From assembly GCA_035652755.1 (NCBI GenBank), contig DASRDE010000255.1, positions 1 through 26,296 on the forward strand: a stretch of 26,296 nt of DNA, given 5' to 3'. Of the stretch, positions 6,901-14,381 are shown piece after piece; within the stretch, counting starts at the first letter, position 1, and every line of letters begins with the position of its first letter. Below the pieces are notes generated by a model that was given only the letters and a program-made list of their open reading frames with translations, did not search any database and was not told the origin of the DNA. The DNA is from DASRDE01 sp035652755. Its GTDB lineage: Bacteria; Vulcanimicrobiota; Vulcanimicrobiia; Vulcanimicrobiales; Vulcanimicrobiaceae. A program made the position numbers and the translations under genes.

Positions 6901-6918
6901 AAGAACGGAGTGCAACTC

Positions 6919-8130
6919 ATGCCGAATCAGTCATTTGGCCGCTCCGCCGCCGTCCGGGGGTTCTCGACCCGCGCGATTCGCAGCGGCCAAGATCCGTGCA
7001 GCGCCACGGGCGCGACGATCGTTCCCGTCTATCAAACCGCAACGTTCACGCTGCCCGACGTAGGCGTCACCAAAGGCTTCGATTACTCGCGTACCGGCAA
7101 TCCGACGCGGGCGGCGCTCGAAGCGCAGATCGCCGACCTCGAAGGCGCGCGCTTTGCGTGCGCGTTCGGATCGGGTATGGCGGCGGCGGCCGGCGTAGCG
7201 GCCCTGCTGCGAACGGGAGATCACATCGTCGCAACGGCGGACCTCTACGGCGGGACACACCGTCTGTTCACCAAGGTGCTTCCGCGCTACGGCATCGCGA
7301 CGTCTTTTGCCGACACGAGCGATCCGGATGCGGTCGGCGCGGCGATCCGGCCCTCCACGAAGCTCATTTGGGTCGAAACGCCGAGCAATCCGCTGCTCAA
7401 GATCGCCGACATCGCGCAAATTGCCGCGCGCAAACGGCCGGGTCAGATTCTTGCCGTCGACAACACCTTGGCCTCGCCCTATTTTCAGCGCCCGCTCGCA
7501 CTGGGCGCGGACGTCGTGATGCACTCGACGACGAAGTACGTCTGCGGGCACAGCGACGTCGTCGGCGGCGTCGTCGTCACCGGCGACGAGGCACTGCACG
7601 AGGAGATCGCGTTTCATCAAAATGCCGTCGGAGCCATCCCGGGGCCTTGGGATGCGTATCTCACGCTCAGAGGCGCAAAAACGCTCGCGCTGCGCATGCG
7701 GGCGCACGAATCCAATGCCCTTGCCGTCGCGCACTATTTGGGGTCGCGCGACGACGTCAAGTGCGTCTACTATCCCGGCCTGGCGTCGCATCCGCAGCAT
7801 GCGCTCGCGCGCAAGCAGATGTCGGGCTTCGGCGGCATCGTTTCATTCCGCGTGGAGGGCGGAGAGCAACGCGCCCGCGCAGCCGCCCGCGCGACGCGAA
7901 TCTTCAACTTGGCGACGTCGCTCGGCGGCGTCGAATCACTCATCTGCAGCCCCGCCGTGATGACGCACGGCTCGCTGAGCGCCGGCGAGCGGCTCGAGCT
8001 CGGGATCACCGGCGACTTGCTGCGCCTCTCGGTCGGCATCGAAGACGCCGCCGATTTGATCGACGATCTCGCTTACGCGCTCGACGCCACCGCCGCCATA
8101 TCCGAAAAGGGGCCGCACTGTGCCGCGTGA
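6919..8130 (+). CDS. metB: PLP-dependent trans-sulfuration enzyme (cystathionine gamma-synthase / beta- or gamma-lyase family)
   Basis: A 403-residue member of the Cys/Met metabolism PLP family, which makes or breaks cystathionine or sulfhydrylates activated homoserine. The PLP lysine is Lys206 in HSTTKYVCGHSD. Other family blocks are YSRTGNPTR (56-64), FGSGMAA (83-89), VETPSNPLL (152-160), DNTLASPYFQ (181-190), the RGAKTLALRM segment, and ESLICSPAVMTHG, ending LRLSVGIEDAADLI. The ATG at 6919 is supported by GGAG at 6907-6910, 8 nt upstream; an earlier GTG at 6811 would run through the attenuator. Sub-type is not decidable from motifs alone, but the Met-rich leader argues for a methionine-biosynthetic role, hence metB tentatively. 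The last 58 bp overlap the convergent recX end. Confidence 0.9.
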   Translation: MPNQSFGRSAAVRGFSTRAIRSGQDPCSATGATIVPVYQTATFTLPDVGVTKGFDYSRTGNPTRAALEAQIADLEGARFACAFGSGMAAAAGVAALLRTGDHIVATADLYGGTHRLFTKVLPRYGIATSFADTSDPDAVGAAIRPSTKLIWVETPSNPLLKIADIAQIAARKRPGQILAVDNTLASPYFQRPLALGADVVMHSTTKYVCGHSDVVGGVVVTGDEALHEEIAFHQNAVGAIPGPWDAYLTLRGAKTLALRMRAHESNALAVAHYLGSRDDVKCVYYPGLASHPQHALARKQMSGFGGIVSFRVEGGEQRARAAARATRIFNLATSLGGVESLICSPAVMTHGSLSAGERLELGITGDLLRLSVGIEDAADLIDDLAYALDATAAISEKGPHCAA

Positions 8131-8615
8131 GCGCGCAGTTTGCGGTAGATCAGCGCGGCCGGAAAACCTAAACGCTCCAAGGAGCGCGCCGCGGCCGGGT
8201 AGTTGAAATCGCCTTTCGTACGCAGCACCTTCGCGAGCGCCTCGTCGAGGCGCTCGCTTTCATTCACGGACGCTTGGCTGACGGCATGGGCCGCAGCGTA
8301 ACGGTCGATCCCCTTGCGCACCAGCTCGCCTACGAGCCGCGCGTCGCCGACCGCCTTTCGCTTCTGCTCGACGTAGAGCTGCGCAAAGAGCCGATCATCG
8401 ACGTACCCCTCGCGTATGCAGCGCTCGACCGCCGCAGCAATCGCCTCCGGTTCGAAGCCCCTTCGCTCGAGCTTCTGCCTGAGCTGCGCTTGCGTGAGCC
8501 TGCGCTGCGCCAAAAGGCGTAAGCTGCACACGTACGCGTCCTTCGACTGCGCGGGCCGCGCATCGCGCGGCGTGTCTCCGCTCAGGATGACACCGGTAGA
8601 GTGGCCGCCGTTCAC
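8073..8615 (-). CDS. recX: RecX regulatory protein
   Basis: RecX binds RecA filaments and limits their activity. The 180-residue protein has the three-helix tandem repeats of the family: CSLRLLAQRRLTQAQLRQKLERRG, then AIAAAVERCIREGYVDDRLFAQLYVEQKRK, and a third repeat near NYPAAARSLERLGFPAALIYRKLR. The GTG start at 8615 shares one base with the recA TAG (TAGTG), so the two are translated from one message. Its C-terminal 18 codons plus stop run antisense to the end of the methionine-pathway gene. The first 25 or so residues look non-conserved. Identification is based on family pattern and on the recA-recX order. Confidence 0.92.
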   Translation of the reverse strand: MNGGHSTGVILSGDTPRDARPAQSKDAYVCSLRLLAQRRLTQAQLRQKLERRGFEPEAIAAAVERCIREGYVDDRLFAQLYVEQKRKAVGDARLVGELVRKGIDRYAAAHAVSQASVNESERLDEALAKVLRTKGDFNYPAAARSLERLGFPAALIYRKLRAHAAQCGPFSDMAAVASSA

Positions 8616-9658
8616 TATTCCGCGGATGAAGCGGCGGGCGCCGCGGAGCCGTTGCGCGAGACGTGCGCCGAGATCTCTTCGCGGATCTTTGCCGAAATCT
8701 CGTCGGCGAGATCGCCGTGCTCTTCGAGGTAGGATTTGGCGTTTTCGCGTCCTTGACCGATGCGCGTCTCACCGTACGTGTACCACGAGCCGCTCTTGCC
8801 GACGATGTTGCGTTCGAGTGCGACGTCGAGGATCGAGCCCATCTTGCTGATGCCGTGTCCGTAGGTGATGTCGAACTCGGCTTGCCGGAACGGCGGCGCG
8901 ACTTTGTTCTTGACGACCTTGACGCGCGTGCGAGAACCGACGACATCCTGCCCGACCTTGATCTGTTCGAGCTTGCGCACGTCCAGCCGGATCGATGCGT
9001 AGAACTTGAGCGCGCGGCCGCCCGACGTCGTTTCGGGACTTCCGAACATCACGCCGACCTTTTCGCGCAGCTGGTTGATGAAGATCATCACGGATTTGCT
9101 GCGGGAGATCGCGGCGGTCAGTTTGCGCAAAGCCTGCGACATCAGCCGCGCCTGCAAGCCGACGTGCGTGTCGCCCATATCGCCTTCGAGCTCCGCCTTG
9201 GTCACGAGCGCGGCCACGGAGTCCACGACGATGACGTCGACCGCGTTGCTGCGCACGAGCATCTCGGCGATGTCGAGCGCCTGTTCGCCGGTATCGGGCT
9301 GCGACACGAGCAGGTTGTCGAGGTCGACGCCCAGCGCGGCCGCGTAGTTCGGATCCAGGGCGTGCTCGACGTCGATGAACGCGGCGGTGCCGCCGCCTCG
9401 CTGCGCTTCCGCGATCGCGTGCAGAGCGAGCGTCGTCTTACCGCTCGATTCGGGGCCGTAGATCTCGACGATGCGCCCGCGCGGAAAACCGCCGACGCCC
9501 AGGGCCAAGTCTATGGCGATCGAGCCCGAGGGGACGACCTCGAACGACATCCGTTCTTGGATCTCGCCCATGCGCATAATCGAGCCTTTGCCGAACTGCC
9601 GCTCTATCTGCGCGAGTGCGTTGTTCAGAGCCGCCTGCCGTTCGTCTTGCGCTGCCAT
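8615..9658 (-). CDS. recA: Recombinase RecA
   Basis: Core ATP-dependent strand-exchange protein and SOS coprotease, cytosolic, 347 residues as usual. It starts MAAQDERQAALNNALAQIER and has the Walker A GPESSGKT (68-75), SQPDTGEQALDIAEML, Walker B VIVVDSVAAL, the L1/L2 region (GDTHVGLQARLMSQALRKL and INQLREKVGVMFGSPETTSGG), and an acidic/alanine-rich tail. No intein is present. The ATG at 9658 has AGGAGA upstream with a long (about 12 nt) spacer. A weak promoter candidate lies in the recA-ftsY gap. No full Gram-positive-type LexA box (GAAC-N4-GTTC) is present in the gap, only an isolated half-site near 9690-9693. So SOS control cannot be asserted. Confidence 0.99.
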   Translation of the reverse strand: MAAQDERQAALNNALAQIERQFGKGSIMRMGEIQERMSFEVVPSGSIAIDLALGVGGFPRGRIVEIYGPESSGKTTLALHAIAEAQRGGGTAAFIDVEHALDPNYAAALGVDLDNLLVSQPDTGEQALDIAEMLVRSNAVDVIVVDSVAALVTKAELEGDMGDTHVGLQARLMSQALRKLTAAISRSKSVMIFINQLREKVGVMFGSPETTSGGRALKFYASIRLDVRKLEQIKVGQDVVGSRTRVKVVKNKVAPPFRQAEFDITYGHGISKMGSILDVALERNIVGKSGSWYTYGETRIGQGRENAKSYLEEHGDLADEISAKIREEISAHVSRNGSAAPAASSAE

Positions 9659-9695
9659 TGCCTATCTCTTCTCCTGTGAAAGTGCGTACGTTCTG

Positions 9696-9724
9696 TGTAT
9701 CACGCTAACCGGTGGGGGTGCCAA
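9696..9724 (-). promoter_or_regulatory. recA: Possible recA promoter
   Basis: On the minus strand, TTGGCA (9724-9719; five of six bases of the -35 consensus) is followed by 17 nt and GATACA (9701-9696), a weak -10. Initiation would give a leader of about 30 nt before the recA ATG. The -35 overlaps a small GGGTG-TTGG-CACCC inverted repeat just after ftsY. Position and spacing are good, but the -10 is poor, so this is only a candidate. Confidence 0.35.
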
Positions 9725-9743
9725 CACCCTGTCATTCACGTTT

Positions 9744-10661
9744 TTAAAATTCGCTGTCTTCGAAGAGCGCGTCGATAAACTCCGCGGGGACGAAGGACCG
9801 CAAATCCTCGACCCCTTCGCCCAGGCCGACGAATTTGATCGGCACCTCGACCGTGTCGACGATGGCGACGAGGACGCCGCCCTTTGCCGTGGAGTCGAGT
9901 TTGGTCACGACCGCGCCCGTCAGCGCGGTCGCATCGTGGAAAAGGCGCGCCTGCGAGATCGCGTTTTGTCCCGTGGTGCCGTCGAGAACGAGCAGTGTAT
10001 CCGCGGGGGCGCCGCCGGTCTCGCGCTCGATCACGCGGCGCATCTTCTTCAACTCTTCCATGAGGTTGGTCTTGGTCTGGAGCCGGCCCGCCGTGTCGAC
10101 GATGACGACGTCGGCGCCTCGCGCTTTGCCCGCCTGCATGCCGTCGAAGACGACCGACGCCGGATCGGCGCCTTCCTTTCCCCGTACGAAGTCCGCGCCG
10201 GCGCGTTCGGCCCAGATTGCGAGCTGTTCGGCGGCGGCTGCGCGAAACGTGTCCGCCGCGACGAGCACGACGCGTTTGCCTTCTCTGACCAGGCGGGCCG
10301 CGAGCTTGCCGATCGTCGTCGTTTTGCCGCTTCCGTTCACGCCGACGACGAGCAGCACCGCGGGTTTCGCGGCAAGGTTCAGCTCCGCGCCGGGAAGGGT
10401 GAGAAACCGCTCCACGTCCTTGCGGAAACGCGCGACGATTTGGTCGCTGGTGCGCCACAGCTCTTGTTTGGCGACGGTCTTAAGGCCGCCGACGATCTTC
10501 TCGGTCGTCGGCACCCCGAAGTCGGCCAGCAGAAGCAGCTCTTCGAGCTCCTCCCAGAGTTCGGGCGTAATGGGCCGCTTCGCGCGCCCCAGGGCCTGGA
10601 CGCCCGCAAGCGTGTCGCGTGCCCGCCCGAACGAGGCGCGGATCTTGGCGAAGAAGCTCAC
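9744..10661 (-). CDS. ftsY: Signal recognition particle receptor FtsY
   Basis: FtsY is the membrane-associated SRP GTPase that docks ribosome-SRP complexes to the translocon. The 305-residue form has only a short N-terminus before the NG domain. The N domain is at about residues 30-95 (LWEELEELLLLADFGVPTT). The G domain follows, with P-loop GVNGSGKTTT (107-116), DTFRAAAAEQL, DTAGRLQTKTNLMEELKK, VLDGTTGQNA and TKLDSTAKGG, ending GLGEGVEDLRSFVPAEFIDALF. There is no long acidic A domain as in E. coli. The GTG start at 10661 has AAGGG 10 nt upstream. It is followed by recA after 85 nt, a gap with its own possible promoter, so it may be a separate unit. Confidence 0.98.
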   Translation of the reverse strand: MSFFAKIRASFGRARDTLAGVQALGRAKRPITPELWEELEELLLLADFGVPTTEKIVGGLKTVAKQELWRTSDQIVARFRKDVERFLTLPGAELNLAAKPAVLLVVGVNGSGKTTTIGKLAARLVREGKRVVLVAADTFRAAAAEQLAIWAERAGADFVRGKEGADPASVVFDGMQAGKARGADVVIVDTAGRLQTKTNLMEELKKMRRVIERETGGAPADTLLVLDGTTGQNAISQARLFHDATALTGAVVTKLDSTAKGGVLVAIVDTVEVPIKFVGLGEGVEDLRSFVPAEFIDALFEDSEF

Positions 10662-10724
10662 GGATTATCGCCCTTCCCCATCTTCAATCGAACTCCTGTT
10701 CGGTTCGCCGTGCGAACCGAACGG

Positions 10725-11258
10725 TTACCGGTACTCCACTTGGCCTAATTCCATGCAGCGGGCCATTGCGGCGCGGTCTAAGGGCCGAGCGCTCGCGCCG
10801 GCCGGTACTGACGTGCAGCGTAAGAACCCGTCGAAGTCGGGCCGGTCGAAAACGGCGACCAACCGCACGGGCGCGGACCCGGCGTTGCGTATCGTGACCC
10901 ACGTGTCTTGCGGGATAAAAACCGTCGCGTGAGCGCCCAAGCGTTGCGCCCGCGCACCGACGCGAACGTCGATCGTTCCGTTTTCCGTATACACGATCTC
11001 GTCCGCATGAAGATGGCGGTGCCAAGGAATGACCGCGCCCGGCAGCATCTGCTCCGCGAGCATCAGCAGATGCTGCGAACCGCCGTTGCGCGCGTCGATC
11101 TTTATCGTAAATTTCGGAAGCGCGCGCGGAGTGAAACCGGGTCTGGCTAGCCGAACGCGTTGTTCGCCTTGTGCGTCCTGCAGCAGCATCGGACGCGCCG
11201 GACTTGGCGCCGCGCTCGAGATCGCCAAGAGCAGAACGGGCAGAAATGCGAGTTTCAT
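10725..11258 (-). CDS. Secreted cupin-domain protein
   Basis: A 177-residue protein beginning MKLAFLPVLLLAISSAAPSPA, a signal peptide. The ATG at 11258 is chosen because GGGAGG sits 6 nt upstream; the open frame reaches back to 11387, but the extra 43 residues have no ribosome site and would bury the signal peptide. The cupin motif 1 is strong (HRHLHADE, His80/His82/Glu87 as metal ligands). Motif 2 is degraded: in PQDTWVTIRN the metal-binding His position is Val121, though Pro116 and Asn125 remain. So metal binding could be weakened or use fewer ligands. Transcribed divergently from the lipoprotein gene across a 147-nt gap. Function beyond a small-molecule or metal-binding cupin is unknown. 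Confidence 0.85.
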   Translation of the reverse strand: MKLAFLPVLLLAISSAAPSPARPMLLQDAQGEQRVRLARPGFTPRALPKFTIKIDARNGGSQHLLMLAEQMLPGAVIPWHRHLHADEIVYTENGTIDVRVGARAQRLGAHATVFIPQDTWVTIRNAGSAPVRLVAVFDRPDFDGFLRCTSVPAGASARPLDRAAMARCMELGQVEYR

Positions 11259-11405
11259 TATGCGCCTCCCGTCAGGGAGAACATTCGCTGGGCGCCGTTC
11301 GACTCCGCCGCCGGCACAGATTAGGCGTTTGAATAGGAGCGGCTTCATAGATCCTTCATCACCGCCGCCTACTGTTGGAAAATTCACACGACAACGAGGT
11401 TACTC

Positions 11406-12350
11406 ATGCAACGAGTGAGATTTCAGGCGCGCGCCGTCTTGACGGCAGCGGCAGCGTCGGCGGCACTTGCAGCGTGCAGCGCACAGAACGCGCAGCCGCT
11501 CCCCATGTCGACGCAATCCTTGCCGCAGAGCGTACGCGCAGGCGCGGCCGCAAAGTCACTATTCGTCGCCGACCCGCTCGCAAACGAGGTGCGGATCTTT
11601 GCGGCCGGCGTTCCGAACGGCCCGCAGATCGGCGCGATTAAGTCGGGCATTTCTTTCCCGCAGGGACTCTTCATCGATTCCCGCGGCGTCCTGTACGTCG
11701 CGAACTCGCGAGCGGTTACCGAATATAAGCCCGGGGCGGTGACGCCGTTTCGAACGCTCACGGGCGTGAACGGCGGCGTTAGCCTTACGGTCGACTCATC
11801 GGGCACGGTGTACGCAGGCCAGAATTGTAGCATCGTTCCGGCCGGGGGATCCATCGCGGTATTCGAACACGGCAGCACGGTTCCGACGCGATCGATCGCT
11901 TTGCAGGAGTGTTCGTTCATGGGCGGGCTGACGATCGACCGGGCAGGGAATTTGATCGCATCGTTCTTTCAGTATCCCGCAAAGATATTGCACGTCCAAC
12001 GATTCGCACCCGGTTCGTCGACCGGCGTCGAGACTGGGATTCAGGGGATCGCGGAGATCGGCGCGACGCTGCTGACCGACCGCGCCGGGAATCTCTACGC
12101 TGACGGTCCGGCGAGCGTCAACGTCTATGCGCCCGGCGCGAAAACGCCCACGCGCAGCATCACCACCGGAGTGCAATCGCCTACGGGCATCGCGCTGGAC
12201 AGCGCGGGCAACCTGTACGTCGCGAACTATCCGGGCGCTCCGGGCGCGTCGTTCATCAACGAGTATGCCGCCGGAGGCGGCGTCCCCGTCAACACGTTCA
12301 GCGGAAACCTCTCGACGCTGGCCGGCGTAGCCGTGCGGCCCGCGCAGTAA
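11406..12350 (+). CDS. Lipoprotein with NHL-like beta-propeller repeats
   Basis: A 314-residue exported protein. The N-terminus is a basic stretch then AASAALAACSAQ, a lipobox with Cys24 as the lipidated residue. The rest is a run of about 40-50-residue repeats with the NHL-type pattern GLxxDxxGNLYVAN: SFPQGLFIDSRGVLYVANS, LTVDSSGTVYAG, GGLTIDRAGNLIASF, LLTDRAGNLYADG and PTGIALDSAGNLYVANY, forming a six-bladed-propeller-like fold. No catalytic motif is visible, so it is probably a surface binding or scaffold protein. The ATG at 11406 is preceded by GAGG at 6 nt spacing. It converges with the FlhB-like gene, with only 19 nt between their stops, and no clear terminator is seen there. Confidence 0.85.
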   Translation: MQRVRFQARAVLTAAAASAALAACSAQNAQPLPMSTQSLPQSVRAGAAAKSLFVADPLANEVRIFAAGVPNGPQIGAIKSGISFPQGLFIDSRGVLYVANSRAVTEYKPGAVTPFRTLTGVNGGVSLTVDSSGTVYAGQNCSIVPAGGSIAVFEHGSTVPTRSIALQECSFMGGLTIDRAGNLIASFFQYPAKILHVQRFAPGSSTGVETGIQGIAEIGATLLTDRAGNLYADGPASVNVYAPGAKTPTRSITTGVQSPTGIALDSAGNLYVANYPGAPGASFINEYAAGGGVPVNTFSGNLSTLAGVAVRPAQ

Positions 12351-12369
12351 CTATGTAAAAACGCCGAGG

Positions 12370-12684
12370 CTAACGCGAATGGCTGCGCGACGCCGCTTGC
12401 GCGTCGACGCGAAAGACGTACGCGAGCACTTCGGCGACGACGGCATAGAGCTCGCGCGGAATGGACTGCGTGAGTTCCAGGCGCGAGAGCGCTTCCACCA
12501 GCTGCGCGTCCTCGTGCAGCGGAATGTTGTGCTCTCTTGCGACGCGCACGATCTCTTCGGCGATCAGGCCGCGTCCTGCGGCAATGAGCTGCGGCGCGTC
12601 GTGGCCGACCGGATCGTACTTGAGCGCGGCGGCCGCAGGCCGAGGAGCAACGCGCTTGCGAAAATCGTAGAACCGGCCGTTCAT
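12370..12684 (-). CDS. Stand-alone FlhB C-terminal domain protein (FlhX/EscU-like)
   Basis: A 104-residue soluble protein matching only the cytoplasmic tail of the flagellar export switch protein FlhB. AAALKYDP is followed by DAPQLIAAGRGLIAEEIVRVAREHNIPLHED, LVEALSRLELTQSIPRELY and AVVAEVLAYVFRVD. It lacks both the membrane domain and the NPTH autocleavage site; the protein starts just after where that site would be. In other bacteria such short paralogues can substitute for the FlhB cleavage product in substrate switching. Its ATG overlaps the stop of the FliK-like gene (ATGA), so the hook-length ruler and export-switch homologues are coupled. Last gene of the motility block. Confidence 0.9.
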   Translation of the reverse strand: MNGRFYDFRKRVAPRPAAAALKYDPVGHDAPQLIAAGRGLIAEEIVRVAREHNIPLHEDAQLVEALSRLELTQSIPRELYAVVAEVLAYVFRVDAQAASRSHSR

Positions 12685-14378
12685 GCTTGGAGGTCGACTC
12701 CCGCAGCGGACGGGCGGACCGCGACGTTCGCGGGCGCGTCCTGGGCGGGCGGAGGGTTGCGAAGCGCGACGCCCGCGACCGCGGAGCTCACGCGGTAGCG
12801 CAGATCTTCCAGCCGCGAACGCAGCGAGTTCAGCGTGCGCGAAAATTGCGACGCCGCTCCTTGTTTTTCGGTCTTGACGTCGATCGTGACCGCACGCCCG
12901 ATCGCCCGCAGATCGATCGCGACGGTTCCCAGGTGCGCCGTGTCGAGCACGAACGCAACGTGGAAATTCTCCGCATCGAGCGGACGGGTTCCATTTGCGC
13001 CTTCCCGGCTCACGTGCAAGTGCGCCGGCTTGCCGCCCTCGTGAAAAAATACCGGGACGGCGAACGCGTACGAGCCCGCATCCGGCGACGAATTGGCCAG
13101 CGTGTCGATTTGAGCGCCGGTCAGCGTAATCAGCGTTTCATTGAGCGCCTGCGAAAGCGCGGGCGAGCGTTGCGCCGGCGGATCGCGCATCAGAGAGAGC
13201 ACCAGCGACTTTAAATCGTGATCGATTGCGGCGCTTCGCTCGGCGACGCGCGCCTGTGCCGCGGTTTGCAGCTGTTCGACCGCCCCCGAATGCTGCACGC
13301 TTTTTTCCGCATGGGCCGGCGGCGGAGCCGGCTGGGCGCTCTCGTCGGCGGCCTGGAGCAGCTGCGCCAACTTCGATTCGCCGCCCTCGAGCACGTGCGA
13401 TACGTATGCGGCGAGCTGCGTTCCGAGGGTCTCTTCATTCTGCGGACTCATGCGTCCGACGAAGGCGATGAGCGTGCGCAGCGTCGCGATGCGAGGATCG
13501 GCGGAGTCGCGCGGGAGTGCCGCTTCCAGACGCGCCAGCACGTCGGGCAGCCGCGCCGCAGCTTGCGGCGCAATTGCTGCGGCGGTGCGCACGGCCGGGG
13601 TGTCGGGCAGGCGCAGCGCGCGTACGGCGTCGCCTGCATTTCGAATCGTGCGCGAAACGGCGTCGGCGGCGTTGCGTACGGCGGCTTGTACGGCAGTCTG
13701 CACGCGCGCGCTCAATGCGCCCGGCGCGACCGGCGGCCGCAATGGGGCGGCGGACGCCGCTTGCGGAACGCCTGCGGTCTTTGCGGTCTGCGCCGCCGCG
13801 ATGCGCGCTTCGAGCGGATCGGCATCGCGCGCGGGAATCGTTTGCGCGAGCGCTTCGGCGGCAGCCCGCGACGGCTCCGCGCTGCGCACGGACGCCGCGA
13901 CGAAGACGGATGCGGGCGGCGCAACGGATGGGCCGCGGCTAGGCGCGGGCGGCGCGCTTGATGCGGGCGCAGCAGATGAGGACGGCGGCGATTGCGCGGC
14001 CTGCGGCGCAACCGGTCGAACCGTAGTCAGCGTCGCGGACTGCGGAGGCGCGCTGTCGGCGGGAAACGACGACGCTTGCAGCTGTGCCGCTTTCGCAGTC
14101 TCGGGATCCGCAAGGCCCAGGTTTTCGACCAAAACCTGATTCCCGGCGAAACCGGTGACGCGCAGCAGCAAGACTTCGCCCGGGCGCACGGTCGGCGGAA
14201 GTTGCGCAGCCACTTGCTGTCCGAGAATCTCGATGAGATCGTGGCCGTTCTGCGGCGGCAATACAGTGGCGGCGAGCACGTCGCCGGCGGAGAGATCGGC
14301 CTGCAGAATTTCGAGCGGAAAGCCGAGCATCAGCGCGGCATCGTTCAGAGCGGCCGATATTGGGTCGATCCCGGACAT
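12681..14378 (-). CDS. fliK: FliK-like flagellar hook-length control protein
   Basis: A 565-residue protein with the FliK architecture: an N-terminal region (1-90), a long Ala/Pro/Ser/Gln-rich low-complexity linker (about 100-400), and a folded C-terminal domain (about 430-540). The C-terminal domain matches the Flg_hook pattern: FAVPVFFHEGGKPAHLHVSR, then FHVAFVLDTAHLGTVAIDLR and VTIDVKTEKQGAASQFSRTLNSLRSRLEDLRYRV. FliK measures hook length and flips export specificity through FlhB. Overlap with the FlhB-tail gene downstream and closeness to the sigma-28-type gene support the role. The ATG at 14378 lies 3 nt after the previous stop. Sequence identity in such proteins is low, so the call rests on domain pattern and context. 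Confidence 0.82.
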   Translation of the reverse strand: MSGIDPISAALNDAALMLGFPLEILQADLSAGDVLAATVLPPQNGHDLIEILGQQVAAQLPPTVRPGEVLLLRVTGFAGNQVLVENLGLADPETAKAAQLQASSFPADSAPPQSATLTTVRPVAPQAAQSPPSSSAAPASSAPPAPSRGPSVAPPASVFVAASVRSAEPSRAAAEALAQTIPARDADPLEARIAAAQTAKTAGVPQAASAAPLRPPVAPGALSARVQTAVQAAVRNAADAVSRTIRNAGDAVRALRLPDTPAVRTAAAIAPQAAARLPDVLARLEAALPRDSADPRIATLRTLIAFVGRMSPQNEETLGTQLAAYVSHVLEGGESKLAQLLQAADESAQPAPPPAHAEKSVQHSGAVEQLQTAAQARVAERSAAIDHDLKSLVLSLMRDPPAQRSPALSQALNETLITLTGAQIDTLANSSPDAGSYAFAVPVFFHEGGKPAHLHVSREGANGTRPLDAENFHVAFVLDTAHLGTVAIDLRAIGRAVTIDVKTEKQGAASQFSRTLNSLRSRLEDLRYRVSSAVAGVALRNPPPAQDAPANVAVRPSAAGVDLQA

Positions 14379-14381
14379 CGG

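Noticed and set aside
6811..6918. 36-codon N-terminal extension of the trans-sulfuration enzyme from GTG 6811
   Set aside because: It would read through both attenuator hairpins, lacks a ribosome site and is not family-like; ATG 6919 has GGAG at 8 nt.
9684..9695. Possible LexA/SOS box upstream of recA
   Set aside because: Only an isolated GTTC half-site is present (9690-9693); the partner half does not match GAAC, so no operator is claimed.
11259..11405. Specific promoter boxes in the cupin-lipoprotein divergent gap
   Set aside because: Candidate hexamers on either strand have poor matches or wrong spacing; the gap surely holds promoters, but none can be pinned down.
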